From the NCBI GenBank assembly GCA_037389465.1, contig JAZARR010000246.1, forward strand, positions 121,816 to 185,815: a DNA stretch of 64,000 bases, given 5' to 3'. Below the pieces are notes generated by a model. It searched no databases and was not told the origin of the DNA. It saw only the letters and a list, made by a program, of their open reading frames with translations. This stretch comes from Baylisascaris procyonis. Its lineage: Eukaryota; Nematoda; Chromadorea; Rhabditida; Ascarididae. Made by a program: the position numbers and the translations under genes. Below are positions 42,155 through 53,900 of the stretch, piece by piece. Within the stretch, counting starts at the first letter, position 1. The number at the start of each line of letters is the position of its first letter.

Positions 42155-42559
42155 CCGAAAGATTAAAAAAAATTTTTAAAAATTTAAATTTTAACGAAAG
42201 TTATCGCGTCAGATGGCAGAATAATTTAGTCATGTTCTGTAAATAAAAGACTAGCTGCTGCTGCACATGAAGGAACATTTCAATAACACTTTTTTCCATA
42301 TTATATGTGATAATTTCAAGAAAAGCGGATTAAAAATCCCCATCTGCGGTTGAGATATCACGTGCGATAGCTTGTCGGCGCGCAGGACAACGAACGCGCG
42401 CTATATGGCAACAGACTCTCGCCTTCGGCGCTCGCAGGCACAGAAAACCAAGCACTCAAAACAGGCTCGCGCATTTGGCCTCGCAAGCGCAGAAGACCAA
42501 GCAGTACACAACAGACTCACGCCTTCAGTTCATTTCACGCGCAGCCGTACATATTACAC

Positions 42560-43865
42560 TTATCTCCTCTCCTGCTTTACGATTCAAAAAAATCGCATTG
42601 AAATTGGTCCACGTGAAGCGGAGGCGTCAGTTCGGACAGGTAGCGAGCGCATGCGGAGGCACGCGCGCGGCTGCGCCGCGCGGCCGCAACTCCTCGCACG
42701 CACAGCGCCCTGGCCCACGTCACGCGGAGCGAGTCGCTCAAAACCGTATCAAAATTCGTCTATCCGGAGCCGAGATATCTTCCTCGAAATTTGATGCTGC
42801 GCGTAGCACACCACGTGCGGCGATGCTGCGCGCACATACTCAGTCTGCGCTGCTCTGCACAACTCTCTCACCTTTCTCCTGTTATGCTGAGTTTAATATC
42901 CGAAACCGTATCGAAATTGAAGCATTTACAGCCGAGATATAACCCTAAATATTTATTCAAAAGTTATCCAGAGTGAGTAATGAATGCATTATCCGCAAAT
43001 TTCTGTACTGAAACCCTCCCTCTTAGCCCCGTCCGCTACATTCTGGACCCAGCGAGTAACTTTTTGAGAAAAGACGATGAAAATACAAATTTATGTTCGA
43101 AGCTTGCAGCAGCTAAACAGCGAGCGGCATTAAACCAGCACAGCCCGCACCCATAGCTCGCTGTGCTAACCAATCGGCTACACTGCTGTCTGCAAATCTG
43201 GCTCTCACTGCGAGTGACACGCCCAGGTGAATCTGCGCCGCTCTCCTGAATAACACATACTTTCCCGAAAACATAAGGAACAGAGAGAATGTGCATATAT
43301 TCGTGATGAGGTCATCGAGATCTATCGTCTGGTAACAAACTTGTCGAAATCGGAGACAAAAAATATTTTTTCAAATTTTCACTGTACTACCCTACCCTCT
43401 TAAGATTGAAAAATTGCGATCTTTGCGATTTTTTTCTCTCGGCTCTTATTTGCCCAATGGGGGAAGCCGATACGCCGTTCGAGTGGTCTTGGCGGGCTCA
43501 TGACGAGTCAAAAAACCGCTTAACAGTATATAAAACAGGGGCCGAGAACGAGAACCCCCGAAATCGCAAAAATCGAGATTTCAGAAATTCTAGCCGCTCG
43601 ATTCGATTCTCAACTTTTCCCTCGAAATTCGGTAAGCTATATATCATTTAACAAAGCTTTTAAAACTGTGTCGAAAAAAGCAAATCGCTCTTCCATAGAC
43701 GTAACCGTTGCGGAGAAAAAGATTTCGAAATGTGAAATATAGTACATTTCAATAGAAATTTTACATATTTTAATTTTTTAAGCGAGCAGATATTCAAAAA
43801 ATGAATTCAAAAAGTACACATTATTGAAGAAGCATGCAAAAAATAAATGAAAAAAAAGAATGCAG
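42560..43865. repeat. 1.25-kb dispersed repeat R, copy 1
   Basis: Aligns by eye along its length with 45265-46515 (about 70 per cent identity). Shared blocks in order: GAAATTGGTCCA, ACGCGCGCGGCTG-GCCGCGCG, CACGTCACGCGGAG, TATGCTGAG, GAAACCCTCCCTCT, AGCCCG...GACCCAGC, ATCGAGATCTATCGT, GTCGAAATCGGAGACA and GATTTTTTTCTC. No conserved frame. A minus-strand tRNA-like stretch (43190-43105) has an A-box-like TAGCCGATTGGTTAGC and a weak B-box-like GGTTTAATGCC. Confidence 0.8.
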
Positions 43866-45140
43866 TAAGAAGAAGCAAATAGAACCTATGTTGATCGCAG
43901 GAAGAAGTGACGATAGGAACCTGTGAAGCAAATATTTTTTACCTCAGTACTTATATTGGGGTCAGGGGGCTCCGCCCCCTGAACCACCTCGCAGGGGCTG
44001 CCGCCCCTCGACCCCCTGCTTTGGTCTGGATGCAGTTCTTGCTGTGGAAAAAGTTCATTCCCTATTAAATTACACTATAAATTTAACTTTTATTCTTTTC
44101 TCATCTAGTTTCCAGAGAAGCCCAACAGCTGCATAAATGGTTCGAAAGAGACTTGAATACTGATTGGAACAAAAGAAATCCCATTAAAATCCATCAAAAA
44201 TTGGCCGAGTTATAAACGCGAGAAATTTAATTTCTCTGACTCTCTCACATTAGTGTACTATTTCGCCGCCAGGTGCGTTTTCCAGTATTTCCCCTAGAGG
44301 TAGCCTAGGCATGTTATAGACGGCGTCCAACTGCGCAACGTGCGCGTCTCTCCAATGAATCATAAAAAAAGTTATGGCCAGAAATAGAAAATTTTCTAAG
44401 GGTCCTGGAAATCCTGGATCGGAGCAAAACCCGAGTGATATATTTGAAATCGGCTTGAAAAGGGATGAAATCTTGCAGTAGATGAGAATACTGTGCCAGC
44501 AACAGGAAAAAGTTATAAAAATGAAGTTGACATTTTGCCAACTTTTTCAAGCCTAGGGCGAAATTTTTTAGCGATTCCAGTAGCCACTCCCAAATGATGG
44601 GAAATGAAAAAAGATTCCACCCCGATTCATGCATCCAGGTGCGAGAAATGGGCAAAAATCGATTTTCCGGTTCCGTAACGGATATCTCTTCCGGATTATC
44701 GAACATCCACAATCTTTCTTCACCTGCAAGTCGGGACCGAAATTCCCAAGGAGTCCTGTAAAAATCAGACAAAAATTCTAAAAAGTGACGAAATAATAAA
44801 CGTTTCCGTATTACTCCTCATACATTTCACAGCAATTCGGGAAAATTTTTCATATCCAGAATTCTTTTCACAAATTCACACCCACCTCAAAAAATGTCTC
44901 CTAAACACACAAATCCACTAAAAAAAGGAATTAAAAATTCACCCATCCAAAGAAAAAGATATAAGCACAAACGCTTAACCATGAAAAAAGGGTACGTGAC
45001 CGGAATATTCGGCAACGGAGCCGGAAACACGGACGAACTTTTATACCTCTGGAAAACACCACCGTGCAATGTGATCGGCAGAAAACCGGAGCGATCCAAT
45101 AAGCGGTAAAGCCGAAAACGTTTGCCAAAGGTGAAAAAAA
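43866..45140. other. Intergenic spacer between repeat R copies
   Basis: Contains the GC-rich palindrome at 43958-44015 and otherwise AT-rich sequence. The minus-strand open frame of 152 codons at 44314-44772 has no recognisable motif; its codon content looks like chance read-through of repeat-type DNA. Confidence 0.45.
43958..44015. other. GC-rich cloverleaf-like nested inverted repeat
   Basis: Outer stem GGGGTC (43958-43963) pairs with GACCCC (44010-44015). Inside are two hairpins: TCAGGGGGC/GCCCCCTGA (43962-43970/43974-43982, overlapping the outer stem by two bases) and AGGGGC/GCCCCT (43993-43998/44003-44008). The block is about 75 per cent G+C inside AT-rich DNA. Function unknown; a transposon terminus, recombination signal or structured RNA would all fit. 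Confidence 0.6.
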
Positions 45141-45220
45141 TTAGTGATCTTCTGTATTAAATAGAAGTTAGTGATCTTCTGTATTAAATAGAAGTTAGTG
45201 ATCTTCTGTATTAAATAGAC
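45141..45220. repeat. 27-bp tandem repeat, three units
   Basis: TTAGTGATCTTCTGTATTAA plus ATAGAAG repeats at 45141, 45168 and 45195 without internal differences. It lies directly before repeat R copy 2. Confidence 0.95.
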
Positions 45221-45264
45221 AACATGTTTTTCGAGAAGCTACACATCTTACACTTGTCTACATT

Positions 45265-46515
45265 TCCTATTTAACCGATTTTCAAAAGTCGCGTCGGAAT
45301 TGGTCCATTGGGGACCGAGATGTGAGTTGGGATGGGTAGCGAGCACGTGTGGCGGCGCGCGCGCGGCTGGGCCGCGCGTGCCACCCTTTCGCACGCACCA
45401 CGCCTCCGCCCAGGTCACGCGGAGCCGGCAACTTAAAGCCGTGTCAAAATTCGTCCGTAGCGGGGATACCTTCCTCAGTCGATATTACGCGTAGCACAAC
45501 GTGCGACGATGCCGCGCGCATATACTCAGCCGGCGCCGCACTGTACAATTATTTTCACCTTACTCTTATTATGCTGAGCGTAATGTTCAAAACCGTATCC
45601 AAATTGGACCATTTAGAGACGAGATTTATCCCCAAGCATTTATTCATATTCAGAATGAGTACTGAATCCATTGTCCGCAAATTTTGTGCACCGAAACCCT
45701 CCCTCTCAGCCCGCTCCGGTACGTCCGGGACCCAGCTGATTACTTTTCGAGAAAAAAACATGAAGAAATAGATCTAAATCGAAAGATTGCAAAGGTGAAA
45801 CTACTGGCGCATTGCACCAACATATCCCGTAACCATAGCCCGCTTTACTAACCACTGGCCTATACCAGCAGTTGCAAAGCGGGCTCTAAGTGCGATGACA
45901 TACCCTGCGAGTCTGTGCCTTTCTCTCAATAACGCATATTTCCCAGAAAACATAACGAACGGAGAGAATATGCACACATTCGTGATCAACTCATCGAGAT
46001 CTATCGTTTGGTACCAAATTTGTCGAAATCGGAGACAGAAAATACCTTTTCAAATTCCCCCTGTCCTACATACCCCTCACAATTGAAAAAATGCGATTTT
46101 TGGGATTTTTTTCTCGGCATAAGTCAGCCCTTGGGAGCCAGTCTTTGGGCCGTTCGAGAGGTCTCGGCGAGCTGATGACGAATCAAGGACCGTTTATCAC
46201 CAAGTCACATAGCTGCCGAGAGCGAAAACCCCCAAAATCGCAAAAACCGACATTTCTGAAATTCTGGCTGCTTGATTCCATTTTAAAGTTTTCTCTCCAG
46301 TTTTAGTAACCTATATATTGTTTGATAGAGATTTCAAGGTTATCTGGAATGAAGCAAACCGCTACTCGATGGACCAAACCTTTGACGAGAAAAAAATTCC
46401 GCAACCTCCAATGTAATACATTTCTATAGAAAATTGAAAAAAATTAATTCTCTACCTGAACAAATCTTCGAAAAATGGATCCAGGAATTGACATTATTGA
46501 AGAAGAATGCAAAGA
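45265..46515. repeat. 1.25-kb dispersed repeat R, copy 2
   Basis: Same orientation and block order as copy 1, with many substitutions and small indels. The tRNA-like stretch is present on minus at about 45880-45805 (TAGGCCAGTGGTTAGT, then GTTGGTGCAATGCGCC). It ends TTATTGAAGAAGAATGCAAA, matching TTATTGAAGAAGCATGCAAA at the end of copy 1. Confidence 0.8.
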
Positions 46516-46810
46516 ACACTTAAGGAATGGAAACTTGTAAATGTAACTACCGTATGCAAACACAGTGCTGACAAGGAAAATACTCCAAATTACAGAGCTC
46601 TATTGCAATTGCGCTTTGTGTTGACATTCTTTGCACCATTTACTTATGCACGACTTTATACGGCAGTACAATCGAGCATTCCACGCTTTCAGCACGCATT
46701 CTACAAAAACCTTCAAACATAAATTCACTTAGTCGGAACCATAGATGAAATGAGTCCCGCAAAGGAAATAGCTCGTCTAATCAGTAGGTCAGTGGTCGGC
46801 GCTTGAAAAA
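46516..46810 (+). pseudogene. RTE-type non-LTR reverse transcriptase scrap
   Basis: EWKLVNVTTVCKHSADKENT then NYRALLQLRFVLTFF and ARLYTAVQSSIPRFQHAFYK follow the spacing of the RT segment W...V.PKKGD..N.NYRPI.LLS...K.F...RL......QAGF found in RTE-like elements, with most key residues lost. A stop lies at 46720-46722, and IHLVGT continues after it. Weak but in the correct order. Confidence 0.4.
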
Positions 46811-47810
46811 CTAAAGTCAACAATTTTGAGGAAGAGTTATCCGAAAACACGAAACTTCTGGAGCTTCCGTTCTCTCGTCAAGAACGTAGTGCATTGCTGA
46901 AGCTGAATGAAACAGCTAGACATCGACAAAACAGTGCCATTCCAGCTGATTCCATTGTGGGTTAAACATGATTATCACAATGAAACATGGTTGATCTGGG
47001 TTAAACGTGGTCTGTTGCCGCTTGCCATTTAGCTAACCACATATTCTGGCTGGAAGTAGTCATCGAAAGAACTTTTTCTTCACTGAGATGGATGAGTCCA
47101 GATGTACTTTGAATAGTCCATATGCAGTTTTCTCAGATATTAACGTAGGCCTTTACGCTTCCCTATGGGGAAAAAGTGAACATCAACATCCGAGACAAGA
47201 TCCCACCGGTCCGGAGAAACATATGATATTTCCTGTGGAGGCGCTTAACCAGGTGTTCACTTCCACCAAAAACCACAATCCACAGAACAATATTAGGACA
47301 CCTCCAGCCTGCGGCCATCCCAAGAATCTGGCTTCCTCGATATCCTCGGACACCGAGATTTTGAGCTCTTTCTAATGGCAGCAGGACCCAGCTCTCAGAA
47401 AGCCTAGATCCTCGAGACTTTCCAAAAATTCTCAAAAGTCCAAAACCTCGCAATGTCGCAAGGACTCTTAGCACGTTTGGATCCTCTGGATGTTTTGAAA
47501 GTCCTTGAGGTTTTCCGAAGACTTTTGAAGCGATGAAAGTTTCACGACACACGGTTTCTTCTACAGAACTTTCTAGTCAGGGGCATTTGAAGGCCTCATG
47601 GCTTGCCCACATTAGCTTGGATTGTGAGTTATTGCGATTTACGAAGCCATAACAAAGGAGGACTGCGTGGGGCTAAATTCGTGAATTAAAATAACTTCGA
47701 GCGTTCGATCTCAGCCAAGGTTGCATGAGATCCAAGTAAGATGTTTATTTAAGCAGGTAAACTTCTGCACAATTATGTCCACCTCTGCACAATTATTTTC
47801 ACGTCTGTGT
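46811..47810. other. Intergenic or 3' untranslated sequence of the kinase gene
   Basis: No coding feature recognised. The kinase 3' untranslated region runs leftwards from 47810. I did not find a single clear polyadenylation signal that could be assigned with confidence. Confidence 0.4.
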
Positions 47811-47992
47811 TCATTTGAATTCGATCCTTGTGAGCATCTTATTGATTTCTTTGAAAGTAGGACGTTTTGATGGCTCCTCCATCCAGCAGCTGTTGATGAG
47901 ACGCGTAATGCCGGGTGGTACTTCCAATGGTATTTGCATACGGTAATTAGATCCATTCGTTAATTTTTCACGCACATCCGCATTCGAAATTC
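47811..47992 (-). CDS. Kinase gene, last exon (C-lobe end)
   Basis: 182 bp ending in TGA (47811-47813). After completing the split Gly codon it reads ISNADVREKLTNGSNYRMQI and ends CWMEEPSKRPTFKEI...IEFK. CW...P..RPTF is the conserved helix H-I region of tyrosine kinases. The acceptor is AATTTGAG. Confidence 0.85.
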
Positions 47993-50900
47993 CTCAAATT
48001 TATGTTTTTTTCTCGCTTTTTGGTAGGGTCAAACAACCGCACTATTGATTCTCAACATTTCTTCTTCTTCTTACCTCCCCCTGCCTCTCGATGCGGTCAA
48101 GTAGGCTCACTTTCTTAGAGTTTGTTCTCTCCGCTTCTCATAAACTTTCGACCCCAAAAATTTTATTTGAACGTTTTGATAAGTTCCCAAGTATACGAAA
48201 ATGAAGTACCACTGCTATCTTCTCATCTATTCTTTCCCTAGTTCTCAACGTCTTATGACCTTCCATATTTTTTGTGAATCCTTTTCTTCATTACTTATGT
48301 AGCAGGGATTCTCGAAAGCTGTTCTCGATTGTTTTACGGTCATTTAGAAGCCCCTTGTATCACTGACCATTGCTTATTTTGCAGTGCCACAAGACGTTTA
48401 AAAGAAGTTTCACAGCAAATGCCCAAATAATGTAACTGACGTTGAAAGGGAACTCGCATCTCAATTTTTTTCATTCGAGTGTCTGCCTGTCATGCCAGCA
48501 ATTCGCTTTTAAGAGCTTTCTTAGATGTTACGAATCTCACCAACCGCAAAAGCGCTAACGTTATGGTTTCAGCAGTTCGTTTTAACATTGCATAACGGCT
48601 GTGTGGAAATATAGTGGCTCAGCGGTTGCAGGCCTAGGAGCCGGTTGATTTGGTTTACTCACATTTGTCTTTTCATGGCTATCAATAAAACTGCATTCTC
48701 CATCGCTTTTAGCAGAATCAAGCAACACGGATCATTCTACATTCACTTTCGTTGCCTCGTTTTCTATTGCTATTTGTGCCATTGCTAAGTCTTTATTGAG
48801 AATAGAAACAGTAAATATGATACTGGAATTAACCAACCAGGATAAGGTTCACTACCGTCGGTGAAGATTTCATAAAGCAATATGCCGAATGACCAAACAT
48901 CGGTTTTATTTGTGAATTGTCGCTTGCGAATCACTTCCGGTGCTAACCATTTAGTTGGCAGAACAAGCTCATTTTCGGTGTCGACCATTTGTTGCCGTTT
49001 TATCGATAAACCAAAATCTGATATCTTTACCTGACAACAAGTGGTCATTTTTAACAAGCAATTTTGGTTCAGTTTTGTTCATTCCAGCAGCAGCTCATCG
49101 GTATTTCACAGCATTCCTTCTGCTGCAGACATAACAAATGGCGACAATTTTGGTTTCTCGAAAATAGTGATCACTCTTATGCCCAGCATTGAACCCATCT
49201 CTGAACCTTGAAACTTTGCCTATTTCGGCATCATTTTTTTATCTTGTAGCTTTTTGTTGATCTATCTATTTACTTTCCAACTTCTTGACATTTCAAATTG
49301 AAAATCGTTTGGTTCGCTTCAGTTTCTTTTTCGCTTTAAAAATTGATTCTCATTTGAGAAAAATTCAATGGAAAAAATTGAGCTTGAGTTTGCTGCAATT
49401 CCGCCGAGTGCCCTTAAAAAGTCCTTGTCAGAAGCGAACAGACTTCATCCGACCACCGTACTTGTGAAATCGAGAAGTGAGCTAACGTAGATCACCACTA
49501 TATACGCCGTGAATCGCCTCTGTAGGATGGTGTGTATCACCTTTACATACGTTCAACACCTGATTCGGACTCTCTCTATTAAACGCTGAGTCAATTACAG
49601 CCCACAAAATTCGATGCCATATTCACATTCTGCAACTCTTATGTGCCCCCCTGCTTACATCAATTCAGAGAACAACTTCACTAAATATTACATTTGCAAC
49701 ATATACTTCAGGTAAAATTACCGTAAGGTCAGTCTCGGTAAGGAGACAATTGCGAGCGGCTACATCACGATGAATGCATTTCATTTCTTCGAGATATCGT
49801 AATCCAGCGGATGCCTCCTTTGAAAATCGATAACGAATTGGAATACCCAAATGTGCACCTTGTTTCCTCAAGTGCTGCAAGGAAAGAATTTTTCACAACA
49901 TTCAACAGGTAAGCAACTTCCATTTTCAGGGTCACTTCCTGCCGAAAAGTACTTTGGTAATCAGAGCGTCTGCAGGTATCTTTTTTTTTAACTCATTGCA
50001 TCTGAACTGCCCAATCGTCTATAGAGGAAGTTCTGTCGCATAACAGTTCATTATTTACATTATCGGCCCATACGTCGACTTGTTAGATTGGAAGGACTCG
50101 TAGTCGTGACCAGGTTGAATAAGTCATTCTTAGGCATTGGGCAAAGCGCTATTATTTGGATGATGTTAGGCTGGAGGACAAGGGAATCTATGGCCTACGG
50201 TTCCAAATTCATAGTGAATTGAGTATAAAGCTATTTGCAAATACACGTGAAAAAAATGCTCGTTTGACACCGTACCTGCAAAAGAGAGCCACCTCCGCAG
50301 AATTCGAGGACGATCATAAGTGGTTCCTTCTGACATGCAATACCAATCACTTGCAAGACATTTTCATGTTTATATTCGCGCATCGTTCTTGCCTCCTTAA
50401 AATTTGGTATTTGAAAATCCGGAGTATTCATAAGGTACTGCTATGCAGGAGCTACCTATAATCGGAGAAAACGGACCACTAACTTTCACATCAACAGTCC
50501 ATTATTGGTAGACCTTCAAGGATAACTTTTCTCTCGGTTGCCCTTACATGACCCCTATCTTCAGAAGTTCTCGGCTTCAACATCAACATCTTACTCAAGA
50601 TCCATCAAGGTCGCGCTGCTGGTCAGGTGCCGAGTTGAACAGCATCCTTGGCTTCTCTTAACACATCATGAGTAAATCTCAGTTCGTTTATGCCGCTGCT
50701 ATGGGCTCTCTGTATATCATTTATTTGAGTTCATAATGCAAAGTTCCATCTTATAATCTGCATAATTCATCACAGCTTCGTGACTGAAAATTTTTCTGCA
50801 CTAACGATGAAGATCAATCAACTGTTGTGAAAATCGTACTTACCAACGTAACAAAAATCAATGCATCAGTTATGATTCTCTTTTGTTTCTTCAGAAACTA

Positions 50901-53900
50901 TCATTTCATCAACGTCTTCGATTCCGTAAGCACAAATTTTGCACGAGTACGTACGAATGTGCAATTCCGCAGAGCCCAATTATACGGTTAAAGAAGGCTC
51001 AAATTTGATGCTATGAGAGCGATGTTTCCGTAAACGTGACACATAAGTGTCAGAAATTTTCACTGACCTGTTCCTTTAACCAGCATGAAATAGCTAAACG
51101 ATATTCTAGCACTAAAATGGTTCATAATTTGCTGAGTTTTGCCATCAGAATCGTAGTTGTTCAAAATTTTTGAATAAACGGCGAAAGTGCAAAATTTCCC
51201 CTTTAAGATCCAAAAATTTCGCAAAAATGAGGCTGCCGGATCACCCACAAAATGCAGCGCTATTGGAGCAAATTCATGGTATCATGATAAGCCCTCACGT
51301 CAACAGACAAGGTAGCTTTCAAATTTTACCCCATTCCTAACAGCTTCCATACTGGCGCCAATTCGATCACGTCTGATGCACTGAAGATCCTTGCATTTTC
51401 AGTTTGTCACGTCCCAGCAGTTTTTTAAAACTATTCCCTGAGTAACTATGGACAAACTATCGTTTTTTTCGATTTTATAAACTGGAAGTCCAATTTCAAC
51501 TTTACTTTGGTGGTTACTCTAATAATCTACTCCAAACAGACTGAGACTACCGAAGAAAACATGAGCACGATTGGCGGACCCGAAGGAGTAGAGGCAGGGG
51601 CCCCGACAATGCTCAAGCTCTTACGACGGACCTTAAGCCTCGACAACGCCGTATTGCTCGCAGCGCCAAAAACGCTCCTTTCTCTACTTCCTTGAAAACC
51701 AACGAATCCTACCATTCCTATAACGCACATTCGTCTGATGATGCATCTCATATTTCTTTCTTCTTCATCTTGCCCTGATTCGTCCAACACCTCTAAGCTT
51801 TTCTATTTTTGACCGTTGCATGGGCTCGCTCAGAAGGAAAACTACCTGCAAGAAAGCAGCTCTTCTATTTCTATCCTTTGCTTGTCCAGCATATGTTTTT
51901 ACGGCGACCGTTTGAAAATCATGACCAACTTGAAGTATTCCCTTAAAAACTTTGCCGAATGCACCCTTGCCGATTTCGTCTTCGAGCCTTACCCGATCGT
52001 GAGATATCAACCATTCCTGAAATAAAAGTATCTACTGAACGCCTGAAGGCCTCAAATTCACCAAGTCCTGGATAGAGTTCTTTAACCTTAAATCGCCTCG
52101 CTAGCCAAACATTTTATCTTGTTTTATCTTCCACGTTATTCAACGTGCAACGTAAGCATCTCCACTGAGATCTAAAAAGAGAGAAGGAGATAGGCTGTTG
52201 AGAGGAATACCTTGTTCCCCTCATGACGCTCCCTCCTCCCCCCCCCCCTTTAGGACTTTCTGAAACCAAAACGCGCAAAGCTTTCCTTATTCTATATTTT
52301 GGGAAAACGCGCATCTCAAATCTTATCCTTCTCGAAATCTACTCTTTTCCGGAACCCAACGAAATTTTTCTTTCCTTTAATGAACACATTACAAAGCGGT
52401 GTACACGATATTTTCTGTCGCCACACCTGTAACATGGTACCCTCTTCCCCCCTCCCCAATCCTCTAATTTCTTTTGCAATCAGGAAAACTTCAAAGCTTG
52501 GCATAGTTTGTTGTGGCATTTATTCCACCTTTACAGTTTTCTTTATACGTTCTCAGCATCCCCACTTAAATTTAGGGAATATTGCATAGGTCGAAAGTTA
52601 TGAATAACTAATGCGCTCGCTAAAGATTTGTTCAGTTTGGTGCTCAAATCATTTTGTAAGCGTGAAGCTTTCCGGCTGGGGGTCACAGAAAAACTTCAAA
52701 ACGCATGAAAGAAAAGTCGATAAATGTCGGGTATGGCGCCGAACAGTCAACCCAAGAATCTCCTTGTAAGTACCATTGCGATGATCACGTTTGCTCGCGT
52801 ACTCGATTGTTTTGAGTGCTCTTAGCATAACGCCATTGTTCTTCCATGGGCCCTTGACGGTATTTGAGGCCTATGAAAGGCGGCTCTCAGCCCATCACAG
52901 TCAGTCTTCTTCATTCGTCAGTTTTTCCCAGTCGTTTTCGCCTTCGTCCCAGTTCGCTCTCTTCTTGTGTCCGTCTTGGGAGCAGTTTATATTCCACTGA
53001 AAAGCGTTTCTACTATGTCTGCGTGCCTCGCTTCCACACTCGGCCTATCTCTGCGCGTCGTCGGTGCCCAACACAACAAATTGGTATTCAAATGGAACAA
53101 AGCGGCGATCAGATTCGCGAAAGATGGAAGGCCTGCCCGACTGATTCTGCTACTCCAACGTCAGCAGGAACCGCCTGCTGTTGCAACAGATGATGGCCGC
53201 GATGCAGCAGCAATTGGCGACTCTCTCACGCCGGTGGACACAGATGATAGCAACCTCAACCGTGGATCCGAATCTCGACAATGCAATTGCAACCTTCACA
53301 AGCGTTTCGGACGAAAATGCCACGTTCGAAACGTGGTTCAGACGCTACGAGGACAACTTCAACGTCGACGCTCAGAAGCTCGACGAAGCAAGACGAGTGC
53401 GCTCCCTATTGTGGAAACCTGAGGTAACAACCGACGAGAAGTACGCAGACTACATTCTCCCGAGGCAGCCACGCGACCTGAAATTCGACGAAACAAACAA
53501 CATCCTTTAGAACATCCTCGGACCCAAGATATCGCTACTTAACCACCGTTTCGCTGTCTGAAGTTTGTCAGAAACCTGCGAGACGACATCACGACATATG
53601 GCAGCATCGTCAACCGGGAATGCGAGAAGTTTCGTCTAGGCGAACTCAACCCAGAGCAGTTCAAGTGCCTCATCTTCGTATGCGGACTCCAGTCGCCAGC
53701 AGATGCCGAGTATCGACTTCAATTGCTCAACAGGATCGATAGGAACGCTAATGCAACGCCTAAGGACCTCACCACAGAATACACGGCTCGACAGTCTCAA
53801 GAACGACAGCAGCGTGGTCGAGGATTCGAGCGCGATCCAGAAGGTCAGCGTTGGAACAGTTCTGAACTGGCCGAATCGCTTCACGGAAGGCGCCAAAGGA

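Noticed and set aside
44314..44772. Minus-strand 152-codon frame
   Set aside because: No motif; lies in spacer between repeats.
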